Of a stretch of DNA of 64,000 nucleotides, positions 51,560 through 59,836 are shown one piece after another. The stretch covers positions 84,736 through 148,735 of the forward strand of contig CAMNRO010000002.1 of NCBI GenBank assembly GCA_946553045.1. The letters are read 5' to 3'. Source of the DNA: an uncultured Porphyromonadaceae bacterium. Its GTDB lineage: Bacteria > Bacteroidota > Bacteroidia > Bacteroidales > Muribaculaceae. The position numbers were made by a program, and so were the translations under genes. The notes under the pieces were generated by a model that was not told the origin of the DNA, ran no database searches, and saw only the letters and a list, made by a program, of their open reading frames with translations. Positions within the stretch are counted from its first letter, which is position 1; the number at the start of each line of letters is the position of its first letter.

Positions 51560-52910
51560 CGTCGTTCAGTCTGATAGTAAATATGGTGCCTTTGCCGGGC
51601 GAAGATGCCGCCGATATGCTCCAGCCATGTTTCTCGACAATCGAACGTACGTAGTACAGTCCGATTCCGTAGCCGCGCACGTCCTGCCGCTTGCCTGTTG
51701 GGACACGATAGAATTTATTGAAAATCAGCGGCAGCGCTTTCTGTGATATTCCGATGCCGTTGTCGCTCACACTTATGGAGCGTGAATCGGCCCGCACCCT
51801 TATATGCACAGAGTCGCCTGAATATTTAATGGCATTGTCGAGAAGATTGTTTATTACATTGCCGAAATGAACCGGGTCGCAGTCTATTTCGAGATTTTCG
51901 GGAACGACGTCCACATCGATTTCAGCCGGCTTGTTTGCTTTGAGCTTCTGTATGCATGCAATTTCTGAGAACAAGGGCTTTACGGCTATTCTGTCGCGTG
52001 CGAGAGTGAAATTCTTGCGGCGTTCCATGCTCATAGACAAGATGTTTTCTACCAGCTCGCTAAGGCGCGTAAGCTGCTCGATGGCGAGGCGGAGGTAGCG
52101 TTCTCGTTTTTCTGAATCATGATGTTTTCCGTAGTTCAGGAGCGTGTCGTTGGCGGAATAGGCCGCGGCGATAGGTGTCTTGAGTTCGTGCGTCATGTTG
52201 TTGATGAAATCTTCTTTCATTTCATCGAGCGAGCGCAGTCTCATCACGTTATGTATGAGATAGAAAAATGCAAAAGCCAGGGCTGCCACTATAAGTGCTG
52301 TCGTCGCTATTATTCCGCCCGTGCTGTTGAGCAAATCGCTGAGGGGATATGATATATAGCCGCGGTATATTGGGGCGTGGCCTTTAAAAAGCGAATAGTC
52401 GAAAGTCCACATGCCTTTCGGAATCTCCGGCGGCACGGAGTCGGCCGGAAGTATGAAAGCGTGTCTGGGATGAAGACCAGCCTGGCTCATTTCGGCTAAA
52501 AACAGACTGTCGAGCATTTTTAAGTCTGCCGGACCTGAAAATGCGGCGCTTTTGGTACGGAGATTGTATGCCATGGTTGTGTTGAATGCTTCGGACAGGC
52601 CTAAGAGTTTTTCGTCGGTCTCGGAGTCATCAGACTCGTCTTGTCCAAAGGAATCTATGATACGGCCGCTTTCCGTCATGCGGTGGTTGATGTCGAAAAC
52701 AACCGAGATATTGCTGTCGGGATAGTTGTAGCGGTCTTTTAACCGTTTCATGATTTCGATGATGTCGGCGTTGCTCAGACAATCGCGGGCTATGACGAGA
52801 TACTGCTCTTTTACAGATGAATACAGCGAGTGAAGGAAAAATATATTTCCTGCGAACAAAACGGTTATGACAGTTAATATTATTATTGTGACCTTTCTGA
52901 AATTTTTCAT
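51549..52910 (-). CDS. sensor histidine kinase of the receptor-linked two-component system
   Basis: Membrane kinase of 453 residues. I start at 52910 (MKNFRKVTIIILTVITVLF), since the track's extra 23 residues lie over the regulatory repeats. Two spans (about 8-25 and 220-245) flank a periplasmic sensor domain of about 195 residues, followed by a HisKA box NNMTHELKTPIAAAY (about His268), N box NVINNLLDNAIKYS, G1 VSDNGIGIS and G2 GYGIGLYYVRSIVEKHG. The periplasmic domain is unrecognised. It is divergently transcribed from the receptor gene. Confidence 0.94.
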   Translation of the reverse strand: MKNFRKVTIIILTVITVLFAGNIFFLHSLYSSVKEQYLVIARDCLSNADIIEIMKRLKDRYNYPDSNISVVFDINHRMTESGRIIDSFGQDESDDSETDEKLLGLSEAFNTTMAYNLRTKSAAFSGPADLKMLDSLFLAEMSQAGLHPRHAFILPADSVPPEIPKGMWTFDYSLFKGHAPIYRGYISYPLSDLLNSTGGIIATTALIVAALAFAFFYLIHNVMRLRSLDEMKEDFINNMTHELKTPIAAAYSANDTLLNYGKHHDSEKRERYLRLAIEQLTRLSELVENILSMSMERRKNFTLARDRIAVKPLFSEIACIQKLKANKPAEIDVDVVPENLEIDCDPVHFGNVINNLLDNAIKYSGDSVHIRVRADSRSISVSDNGIGISQKALPLIFNKFYRVPTGKRQDVRGYGIGLYYVRSIVEKHGWSISAASSPGKGTIFTIRLNDDEK

Positions 52911-53039
52911 GCCCAAAGATAAGCAATTGCGACAAACCGGCATTTCTGCCTTGCCAAAAAATAAGAAAAAATAAGACAAGATAAGGACTGGTTAAGATAA
53001 GTGCGTCTAAATTTGCAACACAACGAAAACCAATGGATT
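52911..53039. promoter_or_regulatory. divergent control region with helically phased ATAAG boxes
   Basis: ATAAG occurs at 52961, 52971 and 52981, exactly 10 bases apart, with further copies at 52997 and 52919. A -7 box TAAATTTG for the receptor lies at 53008-53015, just after them. OmpR/PhoB-type regulators bind direct repeats about 10-11 bp apart, and this one-turn phasing fits that mode. Confidence 0.65.
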
Positions 53040-55079
53040 ATGAAAAATATCGCTTTGATAATTCTTTTATCGCTGTCTGGCCTTTCTGCTTACGGACAGT
53101 CTGCTATTGAGCTTAACGAAGTGACGGTAAAGGCTAAAAGTGTAATCAGAACTCCCGACGGAATGATACTCATACCCGACCGCGAGCAGACCAGGCATTC
53201 CGCTTCGGGCTATGACCTTGTGCGCAATCTCATGATTCCCGGAGTAAGCGTCAATGCCGCCGAGGGCAAGGTCGACGCTCTCGGCGGAGCCGTCGCTCTG
53301 TATATCGACGGACAGCCGGCCGAGGCCCGCGAAGTGCGGCAGTTGCGTCCTGCCGATGTCGCCAGAATCCAATATATGGAAACGCCGACAGGCCGCTATG
53401 CCGGCGACCGCACCGCAATCAATTTCATTTTAAAGAAAAGGGATTCAGGCGGGTATGTCGGCGTCGACGCTCTGCAGCGCATTGGCTATATGGCCGGAGA
53501 TTACAACCTGTCTGCAAAACTCTATAGCGGCAAGACGCAATACACCCTTTTTTCAGGTACCGATTACAAGAGTATCCATGGCGCGGCATTGACAGGAGAT
53601 GAGAAAATTATGTTTCCCAAGTCAACAATCGGACGTGAGTTTGCGACGAACGATTCCAAAACCGTCAGCAACTCACAATACGCCTGGTTCAGAGTGCGCA
53701 ACAAGAATGAGCGACGCACACTCCGCGCGACATTCAATTTCGTCAGGAGCGCTTCGCCCGAAGATTACAGTTCTTCATATCTTTCATATACCGGCCTGGA
53801 GACTCCGCTTACGGTAAATGCCGATAAGTGCTCGAAATCGCGCAATTTCAAGTATAGTCTGGGCTTGAGCGGAACATTCGAGTTCGCGAAAGGTCATTAT
53901 ATGGACGTCTCGGCAAGCGCAACGGCGAGTCGAAACCACTACTCTTATGATTATGAGGAAAACGACAGCCCGGTTAACTCCGACACAGGCGAGGATTATT
54001 ATAACCTTTCAGCAAATGTGCTCTATGGCATGAAATTCGAGCGCGGCAATTCGCTTGTCTTTAAAGTCAGCGAATTTCACAATGTAAGTTCCGCCAATTA
54101 TTCCGGAGCCAACAACTCCTGGCAGCATCTATGGTCTTCGGAAACCTTATGCTTCGCACAATATTCGCATCCACTCTGGGGAAAAGCTTCCGTACAAGTG
54201 GCCCCGGGCTTCTCCGCACAGTTCTACCGCCTGCATGGCGAGAAACTTACAAGTTTCATCGGGCCACGTCTGCAGACTGTCTTCGCCATGCAGCCGGCGC
54301 GCAATCAGTCCTTTCAGCTGCAATTAGTGTATGGCAACTCATATCCGCAGCTCAGCATGATGACCGGCGCAGTTCAGCAAGTAGACCTCATACAGCAGCG
54401 CCGTGGAAATCCCGACCTGAAACATACCCGGATAGCTCAGGCCACAGCTGTCTACGGTCTTGGGATAGGCAAAGTGAATCTTCAGGCTGTCGGTATATTC
54501 AACGGTGCCTGGCGTTTGCCCATAGCGTGCTATTATATAGAAGACAATATGCTTGTGCAGTCATATAAGCCCAATGCCGACTGGCGCCAGTTAGACGCAT
54601 ATGTGTCGGCCACATGGGCTCCGACATCTAAATTCAATATTCAGCTGACTGGCGGATATTATTACAACGGCTATTTCAAAGATGCGCGTCTGTCGGGCGC
54701 GTGCTGGAAGGCAAGCGGCCAGGCTGCCTATTATTTCGGTGATTTCGCATGCAACGTACGCTTCGAGACACCGCGCAAATTCGCCGCCTACGACCTTACT
54801 GTCACCAGAACGCCATGGCTCTACGGAATCTCGCTATCATGGAGCCGCAAAGCTCTGCAGATAGAAGCCGGAGCCGACAATCCGTTCCTTCGCAGACCTC
54901 TGTATCGAACAGCCCTCGATACAGATATTTACCGCTTCGATAAGAATTCATATTCACCTCTGAACCGCAGTTCGGCATACGTGAAAGTGGTATGGTCGGT
55001 AGATTTCGGCAAGAAAACCAAACACGACACCCGCAACGTCGACCGCAACATCGACAGCGGCATCCTCAAGGCTCAGTGA
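53040..55079 (+). CDS. TonB-dependent receptor-like outer-membrane beta-barrel protein
   Basis: A 679-residue outer-membrane protein. I start at 53040 (MKNIALIILLSLSG) after rejecting 13 upstream residues. Signal peptide to about 20 (LSAYGQ), then a plug-like domain (IELNEVTVKAKS, DLVRNLMIPGVSV, ALYIDGQPAEAREVRQLRPADVARI) and a beta-barrel. The CarboxypepD_reg-like N-terminal domain common in Bacteroidetes receptors is absent, and no SusD partner is adjacent. Ligand unknown. It is divergent from the two-component system that probably controls it and ends before a strong terminator. Confidence 0.85.
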   Translation: MKNIALIILLSLSGLSAYGQSAIELNEVTVKAKSVIRTPDGMILIPDREQTRHSASGYDLVRNLMIPGVSVNAAEGKVDALGGAVALYIDGQPAEAREVRQLRPADVARIQYMETPTGRYAGDRTAINFILKKRDSGGYVGVDALQRIGYMAGDYNLSAKLYSGKTQYTLFSGTDYKSIHGAALTGDEKIMFPKSTIGREFATNDSKTVSNSQYAWFRVRNKNERRTLRATFNFVRSASPEDYSSSYLSYTGLETPLTVNADKCSKSRNFKYSLGLSGTFEFAKGHYMDVSASATASRNHYSYDYEENDSPVNSDTGEDYYNLSANVLYGMKFERGNSLVFKVSEFHNVSSANYSGANNSWQHLWSSETLCFAQYSHPLWGKASVQVAPGFSAQFYRLHGEKLTSFIGPRLQTVFAMQPARNQSFQLQLVYGNSYPQLSMMTGAVQQVDLIQQRRGNPDLKHTRIAQATAVYGLGIGKVNLQAVGIFNGAWRLPIACYYIEDNMLVQSYKPNADWRQLDAYVSATWAPTSKFNIQLTGGYYYNGYFKDARLSGACWKASGQAAYYFGDFACNVRFETPRKFAAYDLTVTRTPWLYGISLSWSRKALQIEAGADNPFLRRPLYRTALDTDIYRFDKNSYSPLNRSSAYVKVVWSVDFGKKTKHDTRNVDRNIDSGILKAQ

Positions 55080-55100
55080 GCACAATTTATATGTTAAGGT

Positions 55101-55143
55101 GGCTGGGTGATACGCCGGGATTGGTGTGTCGCCCGGCCTTTTT
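55101..55143 (+). terminator. intrinsic terminator after the receptor gene
   Basis: GGCTGGGTGA pairs with TCGCCCGGCC (ten pairs including two G-T) around an 18-base loop, followed by TTTTT. Confidence 0.8.
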
Positions 55144-55146
55144 CTG

Positions 55147-56793
55147 TCAGAGTTCTTCGAGGCGGTCTTCGGCGTCTTCGTTGCCGGCGTGGGCGGCGAG
55201 ACGGTACCATTTTTTTGCTTCGGTACGGTCGGCTGGGAGGTGCTGGCCGTGGTAATATATGTCGCCGAGAATGAGCATTGCCATGTCGTCGCCATCGTCG
55301 GCGGCAATGCGGAGCAGACGGAGGCCTTCGTCGGTGTCCTGTGCTATGCCTCGGCCTTTCACGAGCATGTCGCCGAGACGTCGGGCGGCGTAGGTGTCTT
55401 CGTTTTCAAGCCCGGCGCGGTAAAGGTCTATTGCCATGTCGAGGTCTTGAGGCACGACGATTCCGTTTTCATAGTAGTAGCCGAGGTATGCATAGGCTTC
55501 GGGTTTGCCGAGGTCTACGGCCTGTTCGTAGAGCGCGAATGCTTTGCGGGAATCAATTCGTGTGCCTACCCCGTCTTCGTAGTATCCTGCGAGGCTAAAT
55601 ATGGCTTCTTCGTTTCCGAGTTCGGCCGAACGGCTCATAAGACGGAATGCTTCGGTCTCATCGTCGCGCATGCCTGCGCCGCGCTCGTAGAGCAGAGCGA
55701 GGCGGTAGAGGGCGCAAGGGTCATTCTGTTCGGCTCCGCGACGATACATTGCTGCGGCTTTGCGAAGGTCTTTGCTCGCTGCAATGCCGTATTCGAGGCA
55801 GACTCCGATATAGGCAAAGGCGGCAGGATTGCCTTTTTCGGCTGCCATGCCATATAGCGCAAGGGCTTTTTTGGGGTTTATGCGAACCCCGGTGCCGTTT
55901 TCGAAACATTCGCCGAGTTTTATCATTGCCTCTGTGCCTCCGGCATCCACTGCTTTTTCGAGGAGTGCTATTCCGGCCGGAATATTCTCTTCTATCTCGT
56001 CACCGACGATGAGTTTGGCGGCAAGAGTGGTCATGGCTGTGGTGTTTCCGTTATCGGCGCTGCGGCGGTACCAGGCAATGGCATCCTGCAGGTCTGCGTC
56101 GAGGCCTCCGACGCCGTTTTCTATCATACGGCCGAGGTGGAACTGCGCTGTGCTGTCGCCGTTTTCAGCCGCGAGGCTCATTATGCGCACGGCTTCAGCT
56201 TCGTCGGCAGCAGTACCGGCTCCTTGCTCGTAGTGCAGGGCGAGGTCTACGGCAGCATGTGGGTAATCGGCGTCATAGGCTTTTCTGAAGTGTGTGAAAG
56301 CGGCGTCGGAATCGCTCTCTGTGCCTTTGCCTTTTTCGAAAGCGTGCGCGAGATAGAATTCGGCCCGCGCATAGTCGTGGTCTGTGGCCCGCAGGAACCA
56401 CACAAAAGCTTCGGTAGGGTTTGTTTCGGCCACGCTGAGGCCATAATCTGTCATGGCGGCGGGCGAGCCGTTTATGGCGGCAGCGCGCAGCAGGCGGTGG
56501 TAGTCGTCGCTGCCATGGTCGTAAAATCCGGCGAGTAAGTACTGTGCCTCGGCGTGGCCCTGAGCGGCTGCGAGGGAGTACCAGTAGAATGCTTTGTCGG
56601 GATTCTGATCGGTGCCAAGGCCGTTTTCGTAATACCAGCCCAGATGGGTCCGGGCACGGGCGTCGCCGCCTTCTGCCGCTCTCATGTCGAGGGCGAAGGC
56701 GGCGTAGTGCCCGAGTTCACAGAGGCGGTCGGCCTCGGCGAGCAGTTGTTCGATATCTTCGGGCGATAGTTTTCGGCTGTCTCCGTCGGGCAT
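55147..56793 (-). CDS. Sel1-repeat protein
   Basis: A 548-residue soluble protein made almost wholly of about 13-14 Sel1-like repeats (about 36 residues each, for example LGWYYENGLGTDQNPDKAFY and LALHYEQGAGTAADEAEAV). Such solenoids mediate protein-protein contacts. There is no signal peptide, so it is probably cytosolic. It shares one base with the DUF4831 gene stop (TGATG), the first link in a chain of overlapping genes with the NAD(P)HX repair enzyme and thioredoxin. Partner unknown. Confidence 0.92.
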   Translation of the reverse strand: MPDGDSRKLSPEDIEQLLAEADRLCELGHYAAFALDMRAAEGGDARARTHLGWYYENGLGTDQNPDKAFYWYSLAAAQGHAEAQYLLAGFYDHGSDDYHRLLRAAAINGSPAAMTDYGLSVAETNPTEAFVWFLRATDHDYARAEFYLAHAFEKGKGTESDSDAAFTHFRKAYDADYPHAAVDLALHYEQGAGTAADEAEAVRIMSLAAENGDSTAQFHLGRMIENGVGGLDADLQDAIAWYRRSADNGNTTAMTTLAAKLIVGDEIEENIPAGIALLEKAVDAGGTEAMIKLGECFENGTGVRINPKKALALYGMAAEKGNPAAFAYIGVCLEYGIAASKDLRKAAAMYRRGAEQNDPCALYRLALLYERGAGMRDDETEAFRLMSRSAELGNEEAIFSLAGYYEDGVGTRIDSRKAFALYEQAVDLGKPEAYAYLGYYYENGIVVPQDLDMAIDLYRAGLENEDTYAARRLGDMLVKGRGIAQDTDEGLRLLRIAADDGDDMAMLILGDIYYHGQHLPADRTEAKKWYRLAAHAGNEDAEDRLEEL

Positions 56794-57878
56794 CAGTTAG
56801 CTGGCCCGATTTCTACGAGGGCGCCGGTTGTCGGGTCGAAGAGTGCTTTTGAAGGCGCTTTTTTATCGGTGAAGAGTTTGGGGTCGAGTCCGAAAACAAC
56901 GCCGGCCTGGGCGAGGGGCACTTCTTCTTCGGCAATTTCGTTGCCGCCGTAGCTTACTGTCACGAGAGCGCGGCCGGGAATGTTGTAGGCTATGCCGCCT
57001 TTAGGGAATGTTTTTGTCGCGCCGGTCTCGGTGACAGGCAGTATGCCCTGTTCTATGATTTTCACGGCGACAGTCACCGGTGCGCCGGCAAGATTGTCGG
57101 AGTCAACAATGCCGTCGACGGCCGAAATGCGGGCAAGAACGGTTTCGGCAAGCCCGGTGCTGTCGGGGCGTATGCTTATGCGCTCTACTTCGGTGCGTGA
57201 GCTTCGTGTGCCTGCGAACATTGCCGTGAGAGCGGCTTCCTGAGCCGACAGGTTGTCGAGCACAAGCTGCATTGCCTGTCCGTCGGCGGGTGGATTGTCG
57301 GCCTGCCCGGAGAGAATGTCGGAGCGGGTTTCGCGAAGTTCGAATATGCGCTGGGCGGCCAGTTCGGCGCGTTTTGAGGTCGAGGAGCTGCGGGCCATTT
57401 CGGCTGTCACGGCCTGAGCTGCCGCGGGCGTTTCCAGCGGGGTCGGAGCGGCCTCTTTAGGCGCCGGTATTGCGGGCGCTTCAATGTCGATGACGTCTTC
57501 GGTATTGACCGAGAGAGGGAGATTGTCGGCCGTAAGAAGCATATATGGAGTTGTGCCGGCTTTAAACTGGGCAAGCCAGCGGCTGTCAGGGTTGGAGACG
57601 CCTCTGGGTATTATTGTCACCGATTTCAGTTCGGCCTTGCGGCTGTCGGCAGTCACGGCATCGCCAATGCCGAGGTGCCGACGGGCATAGTTGTGAAATT
57701 CGCCCGGATGTTCCTCTGAAATTTCTGCTTCGAGATAGATGTCGAGGGCAGTGGCGGGCAGGGTGTAGACAAGGCCGTATTCGTTTGCCTTGCCTGCTGT
57801 CAGCTTCTGGCTTGTCTGGGCGGAGCAGGGGAGTGCCAGGATAGCGGCCGCCGCAATCAGCATTATGTTTCTTTTCAT
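56793..57878 (-). CDS. DUF4831-family exported protein
   Basis: A 361-residue exported protein of the Bacteroidetes DUF4831 family by overall resemblance: signal peptide to about 20 (LALPCSAQ), an N-terminal domain (YGLVYTLPATALDIYLEAEI) and a C-terminal beta-rich half (IAYNIPGRALVTVSYGGNEI). A low-complexity Ala/Pro/Thr linker lies at about 130-160. Function unknown. It lies seven bases after the NAD(P)HX enzyme stop and overlaps the Sel1 gene start. Confidence 0.8.
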   Translation of the reverse strand: MKRNIMLIAAAAILALPCSAQTSQKLTAGKANEYGLVYTLPATALDIYLEAEISEEHPGEFHNYARRHLGIGDAVTADSRKAELKSVTIIPRGVSNPDSRWLAQFKAGTTPYMLLTADNLPLSVNTEDVIDIEAPAIPAPKEAAPTPLETPAAAQAVTAEMARSSSTSKRAELAAQRIFELRETRSDILSGQADNPPADGQAMQLVLDNLSAQEAALTAMFAGTRSSRTEVERISIRPDSTGLAETVLARISAVDGIVDSDNLAGAPVTVAVKIIEQGILPVTETGATKTFPKGGIAYNIPGRALVTVSYGGNEIAEEEVPLAQAGVVFGLDPKLFTDKKAPSKALFDPTTGALVEIGPAN

Positions 57879-57885
57879 TGATATG

Positions 57886-59481
57886 TCATTTGGTGGGTGG
57901 ATTGCAGATACTTTCGATGGCGAGCCCTACGTTGTCGGCGATGTCTTCGGCTGTGGTTCCGCGCACGCCGTTGCGGGCTGCCGACAGTTTGCCCGCTATG
58001 CCGTGGAGATAGACTCCGGCCACGGCTGCAATTTCCGGTGCGAGATGTTGCGCCACAAGGCCTGTGATAAGGCCGGTGAGCACGTCGCCGCTGCCGGCGG
58101 TGGCAAGGGCATCGGTGCCCGAGGCATTTACGAGGACTTCGCCGTCGGGCCATACCGTGAAGGTGTAATGGCCCTTGAGCACTATGATTATCTTATATCT
58201 GGCAGCCATCTCTATAGCTTTGAGCAGGCGGGTGGAGTGGCTGCTCTGGGGGCCGAAGAGGCGGTCGAATTCGCGGGCATGGGGTGTGAGAATCGAGCCC
58301 GGAGCAAGGAAATCGAGCATGCTCGGGCGGCGCGCCATGCAGTTGAGGGCGTCGGCGTCGATGATTACGCTCCTGCCCTGTGCCTGGCATGTCTTGAGGA
58401 AGCGCTCGAGGCCGTAGACGGTGGAGTCGGAGTGTCCGAGGCCAGGCCCGACGGCAATGGCGTCGGCCTCGTGCTGGCTTTCGAAGCGCTGGATATCGAA
58501 GTCGGCGCCGTCTGTCTCGAACATCGCGGCCGGAACGGAGCTCTGGAGCACATAGAAGCCGCAGCGGGGGCCATGGCATATCACTTTGCCGCAGCCGGAG
58601 CGTGTGGCGGCCCGTGTGGCAAGAACCGCGGCGCCGAGCATGCCGTATGAACCGGCGAATATCAGTGCTGTGCCGAGGTCGTTCTTGTCGGCGAAGGGGT
58701 CGCGTGAGGGGAGAACCGCGCGTATGGCTTTTGCGTCGACTATGCGGCACTGCGGGTGTCGCACGCTGCTTTTGTCGAGTGGCAGGCGGAGTGTCTTCCA
58801 GCGCCCTATGAGCTGTGCGTTTTCCGGCATGAAGAATGCCGGGGTGGGCCCTACGATGGCAAGGGTGAGGTCGGCGTGTATTATATTGCGGTTTACCATG
58901 CCGACCGACAGGTTGAGGTTCATGCCCGACGGAATATCGAGCGAAACCACTTTCGGCGTCGACGGACTTTCATTGATATAGCGGGCGACGGCCTGATAGC
59001 CACCTCGCAGAGGCTTCTGATAGTCAATGCCGAACAGGCCGTCGACCACAGTCATACCTGCGTCGAGTTCGGGCATGGTGAAGCTGGCCCCCGGGTCGGT
59101 GACTTCGTTGAGCCATTCAGCGCCGGCGGTCTGTACGAAACGGTCGCGCTCGGCCCGGCAGTCGTCGCTCAGCATATTGCCCCCTATGTTGAAGAGGCAT
59201 ACCCTGGCATGGCGGCCGGACTGGTATATTGCGCTTGCCGTTGCCAGCGCGTAGGCTCCGCACAGGTCATCGCCGGCGAAAATTACAATTTCGCCGGGGC
59301 GTTCGCCGTGGACTCCGAGGACTTCTGCAGCCGATTGCTCTCCGACAAGGCCGATGAAATGCGAGCGCCGCCGGCGGCGCTCACGTTTTTGGTCTGCGTC
59401 GAGGTCTTCGGGCTCGCGGGCCGGGCCTATTGTTGCCTCGAGTATCCGTTCTATTTCTTCCGGTGAATATACCGTTTTCAC
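57886..59481 (-). CDS. nnr: bifunctional NAD(P)HX epimerase/dehydratase with altered epimerase site
   Basis: Repairs hydrated NAD(P)H. The N-terminal YjeF_N-like domain (about 1-230) is followed by an ADP-dependent NAD(P)HX dehydratase (about 245-525) with FAGSYGMLGAAVLATRA, LTPHAREFDRLFG and the GSGDVLTG anion hole (about 470). The N-domain lacks the usual NNGGDG loop: the equivalent stretch reads FAGDDLCGAYAL. The epimerase half may thus be weakened or altered. 531 residues, as expected for the fusion. Its start overlaps the thioredoxin stop by 4 bases. Confidence 0.9.
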   Translation of the reverse strand: MKTVYSPEEIERILEATIGPAREPEDLDADQKRERRRRRSHFIGLVGEQSAAEVLGVHGERPGEIVIFAGDDLCGAYALATASAIYQSGRHARVCLFNIGGNMLSDDCRAERDRFVQTAGAEWLNEVTDPGASFTMPELDAGMTVVDGLFGIDYQKPLRGGYQAVARYINESPSTPKVVSLDIPSGMNLNLSVGMVNRNIIHADLTLAIVGPTPAFFMPENAQLIGRWKTLRLPLDKSSVRHPQCRIVDAKAIRAVLPSRDPFADKNDLGTALIFAGSYGMLGAAVLATRAATRSGCGKVICHGPRCGFYVLQSSVPAAMFETDGADFDIQRFESQHEADAIAVGPGLGHSDSTVYGLERFLKTCQAQGRSVIIDADALNCMARRPSMLDFLAPGSILTPHAREFDRLFGPQSSHSTRLLKAIEMAARYKIIIVLKGHYTFTVWPDGEVLVNASGTDALATAGSGDVLTGLITGLVAQHLAPEIAAVAGVYLHGIAGKLSAARNGVRGTTAEDIADNVGLAIESICNPPTK

Positions 59482-59801
59482 ATTTTAAGGAGTTCTTCGA
59501 TTTTTTCGCGTATGGCTTCGGCTTTTACAGCGCCCGATAGACGGAAGGGAGCTTTTTTGCCGTCTTTGAAGAAAAGGAGCAGGGGAATGCCCATGACACG
59601 GTTTTCGGTGCAGAATTCGGTGTTGTCCTCGGTGTTGTATTTGCCGATGGCGACGCGGCCTTCATATTCTTCGGCGAGAGCGTCGATTGTGGGGGCGAGC
59701 GCCTTGCAGGGACCGCACCATGTTGCCCAGAAGTCTACTACAACAGGCTGACCGGAGGCTATGATTTCGCGTATGTTTTCGTCGGTGAATGTCATGCTCA
59801 T
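59478..59801 (-). CDS. trxA: thioredoxin
   Basis: A 107-residue cytosolic disulfide reductant. Active site WATWCGPCK (about 27-35) and the cis-Pro loop MGIPLLLFF are standard. The start is taken at 59801 (MSMTFTDENI); Met3 is an alternative. It is followed by nnr through an ATGA overlap and lies 35 bases after dnaE, so it may be transcribed with dnaE. Confidence 0.95.
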   Translation of the reverse strand: MSMTFTDENIREIIASGQPVVVDFWATWCGPCKALAPTIDALAEEYEGRVAIGKYNTEDNTEFCTENRVMGIPLLLFFKDGKKAPFRLSGAVKAEAIREKIEELLKM

Positions 59802-59836
59802 GATAAATGGTATTTAAAATGTTTATAATCTGTTGT

